Positions 1-6,446 of a DNA stretch of 19,823 bases are shown here, piece by piece. This DNA is from JBFFXF01 sp041569895. GTDB taxonomy: Bacteria; Planctomycetota; UBA8108; JACQVS01. Location of the stretch: positions 1-19,823 of the forward strand of contig JBFFXF010000128.1 of the NCBI GenBank assembly GCA_041569895.1. Direction: 5' to 3'. A program made the translations under genes and the position numbers. The notes beneath the pieces were generated by a model that saw only the letters and a program-made list of their open reading frames with translations, was not told the origin of the DNA and searched no databases. Position 1 is the stretch's first letter; every line of letters starts with the position of its first letter.

Positions 1-40
1 ACGGGAACGGGCACGGGTACGGGTACGGGTACGGGTACGG
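1..40. repeat. Hexanucleotide tandem array (ACGGGN)
   Basis: Six full units of ACGGGN plus a partial one (variants ACGGGA, ACGGGC, then four ACGGGT) run from the window edge to the ribosome binding site of the cupin gene. Read on the other strand this is a CCCGTN array, the same family as the arrays at 3721-3737 and 12521-12584. It probably continues to the left of the window. Confidence 0.9.
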
Positions 41-53
41 AGGAGGATAACCC

Positions 54-416
54 GTGAGTAAGTCCGAGCTCCCCCATCCAGGCGTCTTCGTCGACCGATC
101 CCGCACCTACCATCGCCAGCTCGCTCCCGGTGTCTCGACCGAGCTCTCCTGGGGCGCGCACATCATGCTGAGCCGGGTGACGCTCGAGCCCGGAGGGGTC
201 GTTCCGGAGCACAGTCACCCGCACGAGCAGTCGGGGATCTGTCTCGAGGGGCGTTTCGAGCTGGTCGTCGACGGTGAGCGCCGGGTGATCGAGGCCGGGG
301 AGATCTATCAGATCCCCGGCGGCGTCGTGCACTCGGCGCGGGGGCTCGAGGCGAGGGCGGTGACGCTCGACATCTTCTCGCCGGTGCGGGAGGACTACCT
401 GCCGCCAGCGGAGTGA
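54..416 (+). CDS. KdgF-like single-domain cupin
   Basis: A 120-residue one-domain cupin, probably cytoplasmic since no signal peptide is visible. Cupin motif 1 contains H53, H55 and Q59 (HSHPHEQ), and motif 2 ends in H93 (IPGGVVHS). These match the His-His-Gln-His metal site known from KdgF, where Gln replaces the usual Glu. The C-terminal LDIFSPVREDYLP also resembles the KdgF-type tail. KdgF proteins convert unsaturated uronates from pectin or alginate to linear ketonised sugars, but many relatives have other or unknown roles, and no uronate-pathway gene is visible nearby. The GTG start at 54 is chosen because AGGAGG lies at 41-46, 7 nt upstream, directly after the hexamer array. The gene converges on the DUF3500 gene, with 48 bp between their ends. 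Confidence 0.85.
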   Translation: MSKSELPHPGVFVDRSRTYHRQLAPGVSTELSWGAHIMLSRVTLEPGGVVPEHSHPHEQSGICLEGRFELVVDGERRVIEAGEIYQIPGGVVHSARGLEARAVTLDIFSPVREDYLPPAE

Positions 417-464
417 GCCGGGTCACGCCGCGCCGTCGTTTCCGTCGTTCCGGTGGTTAGCGGG

Positions 465-1547
465 TCACACCCACTTCGGTCCGCTGTGCGCCACGTTCAC
501 CCAGGTGTGCACGTGCGGGGAGCCGCGGAAGTACCACACGAAGGCGGGGCCCTCGACACGCCAGCGATCCCAGACGCCGTCGTCGCCGATGTCGCCCGAG
601 CGGTAGAAGGCGATGCGCGCCTCATCGATACCGCCGTTCTTCTTGAGGCACTCCATGATCTCCTTGACGTCGTCCTCGCGGAACATCGCCAGCATGCTCT
701 TGAGCGTCTTCTGGAGGAGCTCCTTCTGGTCGCGGCTCATCTCGGCGCCCGCGAGGCCGGGGATCGTCTTGACGCGGCCGCGGAATCCGACCGACGCCTG
801 GGTGTCCGGCGGGCTGTCGCCGAGCAGCGCCTTCTCGCGCTGCGTGCCGTCGAGCGCGCCGAAGAGCTCGTTGGCGACGCGTCCCTGGTGCCACCAGACG
901 TTTCCGGGGTGGTCGGGCTTCTCGTTGAAGGTCACCGCGTGCCCGTAGAAGATCGGCCCGCCGAAGGCGGTGTTGTCGGTGGTGTTGCCGTCGGCGCGCA
1001 GCGTCACGTGGCGCCCGGTCAACACCCACTGGTACCTGTCCCTCGCCGGATCGCCGAAGAGCGCGCACGAGTACTGTCCGAAGCCGCCGTCGTCGTCCTT
1101 CATCGACTTCTGGAAGCGCTCGTAGCCGTCCTCCGTGGTGATTCCCTTGAGGATATGGCGGCAGAGCTCGAGCTGGTCGGGCTTGAGGAACTCGCCCATG
1201 CGCTGCGGCGTGATGTGCCAGTTGTTCTTGACGGTCTTGCGGAGCGGGTGGTCGAAGGGGAAACAGAGCGCCTCGCGCTGCTTGCCGTCGAGGCTCTCGT
1301 GGAAGAGCTTGACGAAGTCCTCCGCGACCTTCTCCTTCGCCTTCTCTTCCGTGGCCGCGCTCGCGACCTGGATCAGGGGGCGGGCACTCGCGGTGGCGCC
1401 GGCGAGGCCCGCTGCGGCCGCCGCGGCGACACCGGCCGTCCTCAGGAACCCGCGTCGGTCGATGGTCGGCTCCAGAGAGATCGACTCGTCGTCACAGCAC
1501 GGGCACGTCCTGCGGTCGTCATGGTCAACGTGATGGTCGTGACTCAT
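465..1547 (-). CDS. Tat-exported DUF3500-type protein with His/Cys-rich leader
   Basis: A 360-residue protein whose function is unknown. After a hydrophilic leader, a twin-arginine motif (R31-R32-G-F-L) and an Ala-rich hydrophobic stretch predict Tat export, so it likely folds in the cytoplasm. The body resembles the DUF3500 family: LDGKQREALCFPFDHP followed by NNWHITP, a central RDRYQWVLTGRHVTL, FYGHAV, and a C-terminal WRVEGPAFVWYF ending in a HVHTW segment. Conserved His, Trp and acidic residues suggest a metal or ligand site, but that is inference. The ATG at 1547 is chosen over an in-frame start 66 nt upstream because GAGGAGG (1554-1560) sits 6 nt before it. Residues 1-20 before the Tat motif carry four His (H3, H5, H6, H9) and CPCC (15-18), which is unusual. 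A promoter candidate lies at 1626-1654. Confidence 0.8.
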   Translation of the reverse strand: MSHDHHVDHDDRRTCPCCDDESISLEPTIDRRGFLRTAGVAAAAAAGLAGATASARPLIQVASAATEEKAKEKVAEDFVKLFHESLDGKQREALCFPFDHPLRKTVKNNWHITPQRMGEFLKPDQLELCRHILKGITTEDGYERFQKSMKDDDGGFGQYSCALFGDPARDRYQWVLTGRHVTLRADGNTTDNTAFGGPIFYGHAVTFNEKPDHPGNVWWHQGRVANELFGALDGTQREKALLGDSPPDTQASVGFRGRVKTIPGLAGAEMSRDQKELLQKTLKSMLAMFREDDVKEIMECLKKNGGIDEARIAFYRSGDIGDDGVWDRWRVEGPAFVWYFRGSPHVHTWVNVAHSGPKWV

Positions 1548-1625
1548 GGGAGTCCTCCTCAAAATCGAACCGACGCGTTTTCGTTCGCGGGCGCGGCCAG
1601 CGAGAACCCGCAAGCCGCCAGGGGC

Positions 1626-1654
1626 ATGATAGTCGAAGCGGGGCGACCTGAAAA
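1626..1654 (-). promoter_or_regulatory. Candidate sigma70-type promoter for the DUF3500 gene
   Basis: On the minus strand TTTTCA (1649-1654) is followed after exactly 17 nt by TATCAT (1626-1631), matching 4/6 and 5/6 of the consensus. It would give a leader of about 70 nt before the ATG at 1547. It sits back-to-back with the -10 for the rightward lipoprotein genes. Confidence 0.45.
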
Positions 1655-1676
1655 CCGGGAAATCACCACGGCTGCT

Positions 1677-1685
1677 TGCTACAAT
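1677..1685 (+). promoter_or_regulatory. Candidate extended -10 element for the lipoprotein pair
   Basis: TTGC followed by TACAAT (1680-1685) gives a TG-type extended -10 with 5/6 match to TATAAT. No convincing -35 is seen 16-18 nt upstream, which is common for extended -10 promoters. The start codon at 1745 is about 60 nt downstream. Confidence 0.4.
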
Positions 1686-1744
1686 CGCTCTCCGGTCGAC
1701 ACTCTCGAGAACCCGAGCGAGCCCGACACGAAAAAGGAGTCCAC

Positions 1745-2971
1745 GTGGTGCCCGCGCCTCGCGATCGCTTCCCGATGCCGATTTCCACCCTCCTCGCGGC
1801 CGTCGCGTTGCTCGGCCTCGGCTGCCCGCACCGATCGCCGATCTGGTCGCCGGACGGCCACCGCCTGCTCGTCCTCGCCGGCGCCGACGGCGAGGAGCTC
1901 GACAAGCCGGCGTCGCGTCTCTGGTTGCTCGACTGCGCGGCGACCGGCGACGGGGCCCGGCTCTCCGGGGCGCGGCGACTGACGCCTCCCGCGCAGACCG
2001 GCTCGACGCGATTCCTCGCGGCCGCGTGGCTCGACGGCGACTCGTTCGCGGCGCTCACCGTGCGCTGGGACATCGACGAGGCGGTCGAGGGCTCGGAGTC
2101 GCTCTGGCGCGTCACGGTCGGCGGCGACCACGGTGATGGCGCCCCGCGGTGGCAACGGATCGCTGGTCCGCCTCCATCCTCGGAGCGAACCATGCGCCGC
2201 AACCCGGGCGTCGTGCGGAGCGCGGACGGCAAGCCGACCGCGATCGCCTACGCCACCGGCGACAACAGCGTCGTCGCCGTCGACCTCGCCACCGGCGCCG
2301 CGCACCTCGAGCTCGAGGAGTCCGAGATCATCGGCGACGGACCGGAGGGCGGTTTCCTGATCTATCGGATCGACGAATCGACCGGCGGCATGGAGCTGGT
2401 GTCGATCGGCCGCGACCTGAAGCAGCGCTGGAAACGGCCGTTCTTCCACCTCGCGAGAGAGATCGCCGCCATCCTGGGACGGGACCGCGGTCAGGTGGTC
2501 TTCAACGACACGTCGACGTCGATCGTGGCGCGAGACGGAAAGACCGTCGCCGTCAACCTCGTGTTCACCGATGTCGCCTGGAACGACGGCGTCCAGGGTT
2601 TCCACGCGGTGCTGTCCTCGAAGGATGGCTCGGTCATCTCGGTCGCTGGAGCGACGTGCCTTCCGGGACGACCGGCGCTCGTCGGAGGGAAGGACACGTG
2701 GGCCTGGGCGGTGTTTCCGACGACGAAACGAAACGTCAAGACCGGCAGCGTCCGCGCCGTGCGCCTTGCGGGTCCGGGCGCGGCGAGTGGGCCGGCGGGC
2801 GCGGACCTGAAGATCGACGGCGTCTCGAAGGGGTCGATCCACGGCTACGCCGTCGGCCCTCGCGGCGATCGCCTCTGCGTCGTCGTCAACGGCAGGCCCA
2901 CGCGCCTGCTCGTCTACCCGATCGCCGACGGCAAGATCGCCGGCGAACCCGAGTCCGTGAGGCTCGAATGA
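1745..2971 (+). CDS. Putative lipoprotein with beta-propeller-like repeats
   Basis: About 408 residues. The N-terminus (PISTLLAAVALLGLGC) is a short hydrophobic signal ending in a Cys at about residue 27, so a lipoprotein is likely, although the lipobox G-L-G-C is not ideal at -3. The motif IWSPDGHRLLVLAG just after it resembles a WD40-like/TolB propeller blade, and further strands with SADGKPTAIAYATGDN and VGPRGDRLCVVVNG fit a repeated blade architecture. No catalytic motif is visible and I do not recognise a specific family. Start: AAGGAG at 1734-1739 is 5 nt before GTG 1745 and 8 nt before GTG 1748, and an ATG at 1775 is also possible. The stop overlaps the next start (ATGA), so the two are almost surely co-translated. 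Confidence 0.7.
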   Translation: MVPAPRDRFPMPISTLLAAVALLGLGCPHRSPIWSPDGHRLLVLAGADGEELDKPASRLWLLDCAATGDGARLSGARRLTPPAQTGSTRFLAAAWLDGDSFAALTVRWDIDEAVEGSESLWRVTVGGDHGDGAPRWQRIAGPPPSSERTMRRNPGVVRSADGKPTAIAYATGDNSVVAVDLATGAAHLELEESEIIGDGPEGGFLIYRIDESTGGMELVSIGRDLKQRWKRPFFHLAREIAAILGRDRGQVVFNDTSTSIVARDGKTVAVNLVFTDVAWNDGVQGFHAVLSSKDGSVISVAGATCLPGRPALVGGKDTWAWAVFPTTKRNVKTGSVRAVRLAGPGAASGPAGADLKIDGVSKGSIHGYAVGPRGDRLCVVVNGRPTRLLVYPIADGKIAGEPESVRLE

Positions 2972-3486
2972 CGCGCGAACGGAAAGCGCGTCGCGCTGTC
3001 GCACTGGCTGCGGTCTGCGCGCTCCCGCTCGCCGCGACCGCCTGCTACTCGACGAGGCTCGTTCACGTCGAGTCGCTCCAGCGGCTCGAGGAGCCGGTGA
3101 CCGCCCGCATCGGCTACGGCGGCGAGGTGCTCCGCGTTCGCGTCGATCCGGAGATGGTGAAGGAGGACGAGATCGTCTGCCGCCCCTGCGCCTACGAGGC
3201 GTCGAGCTGGCGCGTCCGTTTCAGCGGCTGGCCGGCGGTCTATCGATCCGGACGGTCATGGCGCAACGCCACGACGCCGGAGTCGCTGACGCTCGAAACC
3301 GACAAGATCACCAGCGTCCGGGTCGAGCGCCTCGACTGGCCGCTGACCATCATCTCGAGCCCCATCAACCTGCCCGCCGGACTGATCGATTTCCTGGTGA
3401 CGCACGCGCAGATCGGCTTCGACGCGGTCAACAACCGCTTCGACGACTTCTCGCCCCAGCCGGAGACGGCGCCGGCGGCGCGGTGA
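2968..3486 (+). CDS. Small putative lipoprotein of unknown function
   Basis: A 172-residue protein with a basic n-region (TRERKARR), an Ala/Leu-rich h-region and a possible lipobox A-T-A-C at Cys26, so it is probably membrane-anchored. The mature part is mostly predicted beta-strand (LVHVESLQRLEEPVTARIGY, GEVLRVRVDP, SLTLETDKITSVRVERLDW), with a CRPC pair near the middle and a Pro/Ala-rich end. It contains no family signature I recognise. The ATG overlaps the TGA of the preceding lipoprotein gene, which places it in the same operon and suggests a shared envelope role. Confidence 0.7.
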   Translation: MTRERKARRAVALAAVCALPLAATACYSTRLVHVESLQRLEEPVTARIGYGGEVLRVRVDPEMVKEDEIVCRPCAYEASSWRVRFSGWPAVYRSGRSWRNATTPESLTLETDKITSVRVERLDWPLTIISSPINLPAGLIDFLVTHAQIGFDAVNNRFDDFSPQPETAPAAR

Positions 3487-3493
3487 CTCGCCT

Positions 3494-3621
3494 CCGATTC
3501 CGAGACCGACTCCGACTCCGACACCGATTCCGACACCGACACCGACACCGACACCGATTCCGACTCCGATTCCGACTCCGAGATCGGATTCCGATTCCCG
3601 ACACCGACTCCGATTCCGAGA
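3494..3621. repeat. Hexanucleotide tandem array (CCGANN)
   Basis: Fifteen uninterrupted units of CCGANN run from 3494 to 3583, followed by a phase-shifted, less regular part to about 3621. Only the last two positions vary (CCGATT, CCGACT, CCGACA, CCGAGA), and CCGACA occurs four times in a row. The array starts 7 bp after the lipoprotein stop codon. ORFs across it encode only low-complexity Arg/His, Ser/Glu or Gly/Val repeats and are not believed. Confidence 0.9.
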
Positions 3622-3636
3622 GCAGAGATCCGATCT
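3581..3636. repeat. 9-bp perfect inverted repeat flanking the end of the CCGANN array
   Basis: AGATCGGAT at 3581-3589 is exactly complementary to ATCCGATCT at 3628-3636, with 38 nt between. It could form a long-loop hairpin between the convergent lipoprotein and DUF362 genes. No clean T-run follows on either strand, so it is not called a terminator. Confidence 0.5.
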
Positions 3637-3737
3637 TCTTCTCATGCATTCATGCATTCCTGCCTTCCTTGCCGATCTCTGCCGTCGGAATCCGCCAGCG
3701 TCGTCGAGCAGCCTCATCGGGAACGGGCACGGGAACG
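3635..3737 (-). repeat. Composite dispersed repeat, copy A
   Basis: Read on the minus strand the order is: CCCGTN hexamers (3721-3737), GGCTGCTCGAC (3703-3713), a 16-nt spacer, a core starting GACGGCAGAG and ending CGGCAAGGAAGGCAG (3660-3686), then GAATGCAT twice (3652-3659, 3644-3651) and GAGAAGAAG (3635-3643). The core's last eight bases, GAAGGCAG, form the first of three tandem 8-mers of form GAANGCAN. The same order occurs in copy B on the plus strand at 12563-12668. No ORF is conserved between copies. It lies between two convergent genes and ends 14 bp short of the DUF362 stop codon. Confidence 0.8.
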
Positions 3738-3751
3738 AGTCCGCGGTGCGG

Positions 3752-5056
3752 CTAGCCCTTTTTGCCGAGCACGTGCCGACGGATCCAGCCCGGGTCGCGT
3801 CCCGGGTGGTACTCGTGGAGCGCGTCCTCCAGTGACACGCCGCGCGTCTCGATCCTCGCGAGATCGTTGGTGCCGACGCCGGCGCGCGCGAGGAGGTTGA
3901 GGTGGTTCTCGCCGGGGAAGGGATGCTTCGCGTACCCGGCCTGCGGGTCGTAGCCCATGACGCCGACGCCGACGGTGTCGGTGGTCACCGCGTTGCGACC
4001 GGCGATGAGCAGCCCCGGCGTCACGTGACGGTGCGGCTCGACGCGGCACCACGGGCCCTCGCCGCCGACCACCGACTCGATGCCGTCGATGATCGACAGG
4101 TCGATCGGCCGTGCTGCCATCAGGTCCGCGGTGACTCGCGGCACGCGGTAGTAGGAGATCTCGCTGCGCGACTTCGACGCGATCTCCTCCGGCAGCTTGT
4201 GTCGCTCGCCCGGGACACCGGCCGGGACGTCGCGACTGGCGTCGTGGAGGATCGCGCCGCGGTTCTGAGTCGTCCTCTCGTTCGGCGCGTCGTTGCCGTA
4301 GAGCGACGTCGGCGCGATGCCGAAGAGGTTCTTGACGGCGCACGTGATGCCCGCGGTGATGTGATTCTTCAGCTTCGCGAGCGAGACGAAGACGTCGGTG
4401 TCCTCGTAGCGACGGTTGAGCAGGTACTTGCCGAAGACGTATCCGCCGTACGGCACCTTCATCTCGGCGTAGCTGTCGAACTCGCCGCGATTCCTCGAGT
4501 CCTCGAAGGTCACCTTGCGGTCGCCTGCGGCGGCGATCCGATCGGGGTCCCAGCCGTGGCGCGCGAGGATCTCCTCGGGTCGCCGATTGCGGTAGTAGCT
4601 CTCGACCAGGATGATCCGCCGCGCGCCGGCCTTCGCAAAGAGACCGCAGAGCGCCTCGACGGTGGCCGGGTGCGTCTGGTACGTGCGCTCCGCGGGAAGC
4701 CCGGCCATCTTCCTCCGTCCGTCACCGGTGATGTTGAGCTTCATGGTGACGGTCTTGCCGCGCATCAGCTTCTCGATGCCGCCGATGCGATCGAAGAGGC
4801 TCTCGAAGCTCGCGACGAGCGCCTTGACGTCGTACGTCCGGCAGCGCTCGAGCGATACCGGATCGGCCGGCGCCGACGCGGAGCGGTCCGGTACGGCGAG
4901 GATGTCCGCCGGCAGCGCCGGCTTCTCCCCGAGCGCCAGCAGCAGCCCGGGCCGCGACAGCCCGGTGAAGCCGGCCGCCCCCGCGAGCGCCGCCCCGAGA
5001 AACTGACGCCTCGTCCTCGACTTCGTTCCGCCGTCGTTCGTGCGCTGGTGATTCAT
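3752..5056 (-). CDS. Tat-exported DUF362-domain protein
   Basis: A 434-residue protein beginning with a clear Tat signal (SRTRRQFLG, twin Arg at 16-17, then an Ala/Gly hydrophobic stretch), so it is exported folded. The rest matches the DUF362 family: TVTMKLNITG, ATVEALCGLFAKAGARRIILVE, DTDVFVSLAKLKNHITAGIT, CAVKNLFG and a late LSIIDGIESVVGGEGP. In other proteins DUF362 often accompanies Fe-S domains, but no ferredoxin-type Cys cluster is present here and the biochemical role is unknown. The ATG at 5056 is supported by GGAG 6 nt upstream. It starts 22 bp after the oxidoreductase stop, so the two genes are probably one transcript. The last codons abut repeat copy A. Confidence 0.85.
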   Translation of the reverse strand: MNHQRTNDGGTKSRTRRQFLGAALAGAAGFTGLSRPGLLLALGEKPALPADILAVPDRSASAPADPVSLERCRTYDVKALVASFESLFDRIGGIEKLMRGKTVTMKLNITGDGRRKMAGLPAERTYQTHPATVEALCGLFAKAGARRIILVESYYRNRRPEEILARHGWDPDRIAAAGDRKVTFEDSRNRGEFDSYAEMKVPYGGYVFGKYLLNRRYEDTDVFVSLAKLKNHITAGITCAVKNLFGIAPTSLYGNDAPNERTTQNRGAILHDASRDVPAGVPGERHKLPEEIASKSRSEISYYRVPRVTADLMAARPIDLSIIDGIESVVGGEGPWCRVEPHRHVTPGLLIAGRNAVTTDTVGVGVMGYDPQAGYAKHPFPGENHLNLLARAGVGTNDLARIETRGVSLEDALHEYHPGRDPGWIRRHVLGKKG

Positions 5057-5078
5057 GAGAGACTCCGATTGGGTGACT

Positions 5079-6062
5079 CTACATCCTCAGCACGATCTTG
5101 CCGATGTTCAAGTTCTCTTCCATGCGGCGGTGCGCCGCCTGGACGTCCTCGAGCATGTGGACGCTGTCGATGACCGGCTTCAGGCGGCCCGCGGCGAGGT
5201 CGGGGAGGACGTCGCGGCGGAACCGCTCGGCGATCGCGAGCTTGTCGGCGAGCGGCAGCCCGCGCATCGCCGTGCCGACGACGCGGAGGCGCCGCATGAC
5301 GATGGTCGCGAGGTCGGCCTCGACGCGCGCCCCGCCCAGGAGCCCGATCACCACCAGACGTCCGTCCCGCGCGAGCGCGGCGACGTTCGCGTCCCAGTAA
5401 GCGGCGCCGACACAGTCGACGATCACGTCGACCCCACGACCGCCGGTGACGTCGCGGGCCCTGGTCGCGAAGTCCTCCCCGCGCAGCACGCCGTGATCGG
5501 CGCCGAGCTCGCGACATCGCTCGAGCTTCTCCTGGCTGCCGGCCGTCGTGATGACCGTGGCGCCGAGCCGACGCGCGAGCTGGATCGCCGCCGTGCCGAC
5601 ACCGCTCGCACCGGCGTGGATGAGAACCGTCTCGCCGGCCCGCAGCCCGCCGTGCGTGAAAAGCGCCTCGTTCGCCGTGAAGAAGACCTCCGGCACCGCC
5701 GCGGCCGCCTCGAAGGAGAGCGTGTCGGGAATCGGCAGCGCCAGGCCGGTCGGGACGCGCACCTTCTCCGCGTAGCCGCCACCGGCGATGAGACCGAAGA
5801 CGCGGTCGCCGACCGAGTACGCCCCGGACCCGCCGGCGTCGGCATCGGCCTCGAGCACCTCACCGGCGAACTCGAGCCCGAGAATCTCCGACTCCCCCGG
5901 CGGCGGCGGATACCGGCCGAGACGCTGGAGGATGTCGGCCCGATTGAGCGCCGTCGCGAAGTTGCGAACGAGCAACTCCCCGGCCCCCCGAGCTGGATCC
6001 GCCACCTCGGCAACCCGAAGCACCTCGACCCCACCGGGCCGATCAAAGACGATGGCGCGCAT
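5079..6062 (-). CDS. NAD(P)H quinone oxidoreductase, PIG3/zeta-crystallin type
   Basis: A 327-residue zinc-independent medium-chain dehydrogenase/reductase. The GroES-like N-domain has NRADILQRLGRYPPPPGES and ILGLEFAGEV, typical of the PIG3 quinone oxidoreductase subgroup. The Rossmann domain carries HAGASGVGTAAIQLA, the NAD(P)-binding glycine motif, and VIVDCVGAAYW. No structural or catalytic zinc Cys set is seen. The family reduces quinones with NADPH in the cytoplasm, but the substrate here is unknown. Length is normal and the end NIGKIVLRM is the usual one. The ATG at 6062 has no Shine-Dalgarno sequence, and a possible -10 ends only 6 nt before it, so a leaderless message is possible. It is first in a likely two-gene operon with the DUF362 gene. 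Confidence 0.9.
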   Translation of the reverse strand: MRAIVFDRPGGVEVLRVAEVADPARGAGELLVRNFATALNRADILQRLGRYPPPPGESEILGLEFAGEVLEADADAGGSGAYSVGDRVFGLIAGGGYAEKVRVPTGLALPIPDTLSFEAAAAVPEVFFTANEALFTHGGLRAGETVLIHAGASGVGTAAIQLARRLGATVITTAGSQEKLERCRELGADHGVLRGEDFATRARDVTGGRGVDVIVDCVGAAYWDANVAALARDGRLVVIGLLGGARVEADLATIVMRRLRVVGTAMRGLPLADKLAIAERFRRDVLPDLAAGRLKPVIDSVHMLEDVQAAHRRMEENLNIGKIVLRM

Positions 6063-6068
6063 GCGGAC

Positions 6069-6098
6069 ACGCTACCCGAGAGGACCTTCGGGTCTCAA
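6069..6098 (-). promoter_or_regulatory. Candidate promoter for a leaderless oxidoreductase mRNA
   Basis: On the minus strand TTGAGA (6093-6098) is followed after 18 nt by TAGCGT (6069-6074), and the ATG begins 6 nt after that. No Shine-Dalgarno sequence is present. The -10 match is weak (3/6), so this is tentative. Confidence 0.3.
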
Positions 6099-6102
6099 GA
6101 CC

Positions 6103-6225
6103 ATCCCGCTCCCGCTCCCGTTCCCGTTCGTCCTCGTCCTCGTCCTCGGCCTCGAGAGACAGAGACAGAGACAGAGATCAGAAGGCAGACGTCAGAGACG
6201 GAGGTCCGAGTCGGAGTCGGAGTCG
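6103..6225. repeat. Cluster of short hexanucleotide arrays
   Basis: Four different hexamer arrays follow one another in the 384-bp gene-free gap 6063-6446: CCCGCT/CCCGTT units, three TCCTCG-type units, about three GAGACA units, and after 30 bp three GAGTCG units. At 6172-6188 CAGAGATC and GAAGGCAG occur in the same order as in the repeat core of copies A and B, possibly a decayed relative. No ORF here is credible. The rest of the gap holds the promoter at 6282-6310 and an unremarkable leader. Confidence 0.75.
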
Positions 6226-6281
6226 GTAGCCCGAATCATCTCGCCCCCCGACCCCACACTGGTATCATCATCCCTACCCAT

Positions 6282-6310
6282 TTGACTCGACGTCCGGATC
6301 TCGCTATCGT
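6282..6310 (+). promoter_or_regulatory. Candidate sigma70-type promoter for the secreted metalloprotease
   Basis: TTGACT (6282-6287) and TATCGT (6305-6310) are separated by exactly 17 nt and match 5/6 and 4/6 of consensus. Transcription would begin near 6317, giving a leader of about 130 nt before the GTG at 6447. It is the best promoter match in the window. Confidence 0.5.
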
Positions 6311-6446
6311 GCTGGCGGATGGTCCTGTCGAGGGTTCCACCGGGGTCTGCCGGGAATGGTTCCGGCCGGGGAACGAAGACCAGCCCGCTCGACCGACTCA
6401 CCTCCCCCGCCGTTCGCGCGTCGAGGAACGCGAGTTCGATTCAATC

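Noticed and set aside
417..464. Terminator between the convergent cupin and DUF3500 genes
   Set aside because: CGGGTCAC occurs twice as a direct repeat, but no hairpin with a T-run is visible in the 48 bp.
453..1982. A 509-codon plus-strand frame opposite the DUF3500 gene
   Set aside because: It is antisense to a gene with a Tat signal and strong ribosome binding site; the translation is low-complexity Val/Glu/Arg/Ala.
3494..3621. CRISPR array
   Set aside because: Units are contiguous 6-mers with no spacers, and no cas gene is nearby.
3644..3737. Short plus-strand peptide ORF through repeat copy A
   Set aside because: The matching frame in copy B diverges after the 1-nt spacer difference and runs into repeat-encoded residues, so it is not conserved as a protein.
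5055..6446. Upstream extension of the metalloprotease frame across the oxidoreductase gene
   Set aside because: The frame is open but antisense to a clear oxidoreductase, crosses hexamer arrays, and the GTG at 6447 gives a proper signal peptide after a good promoter.
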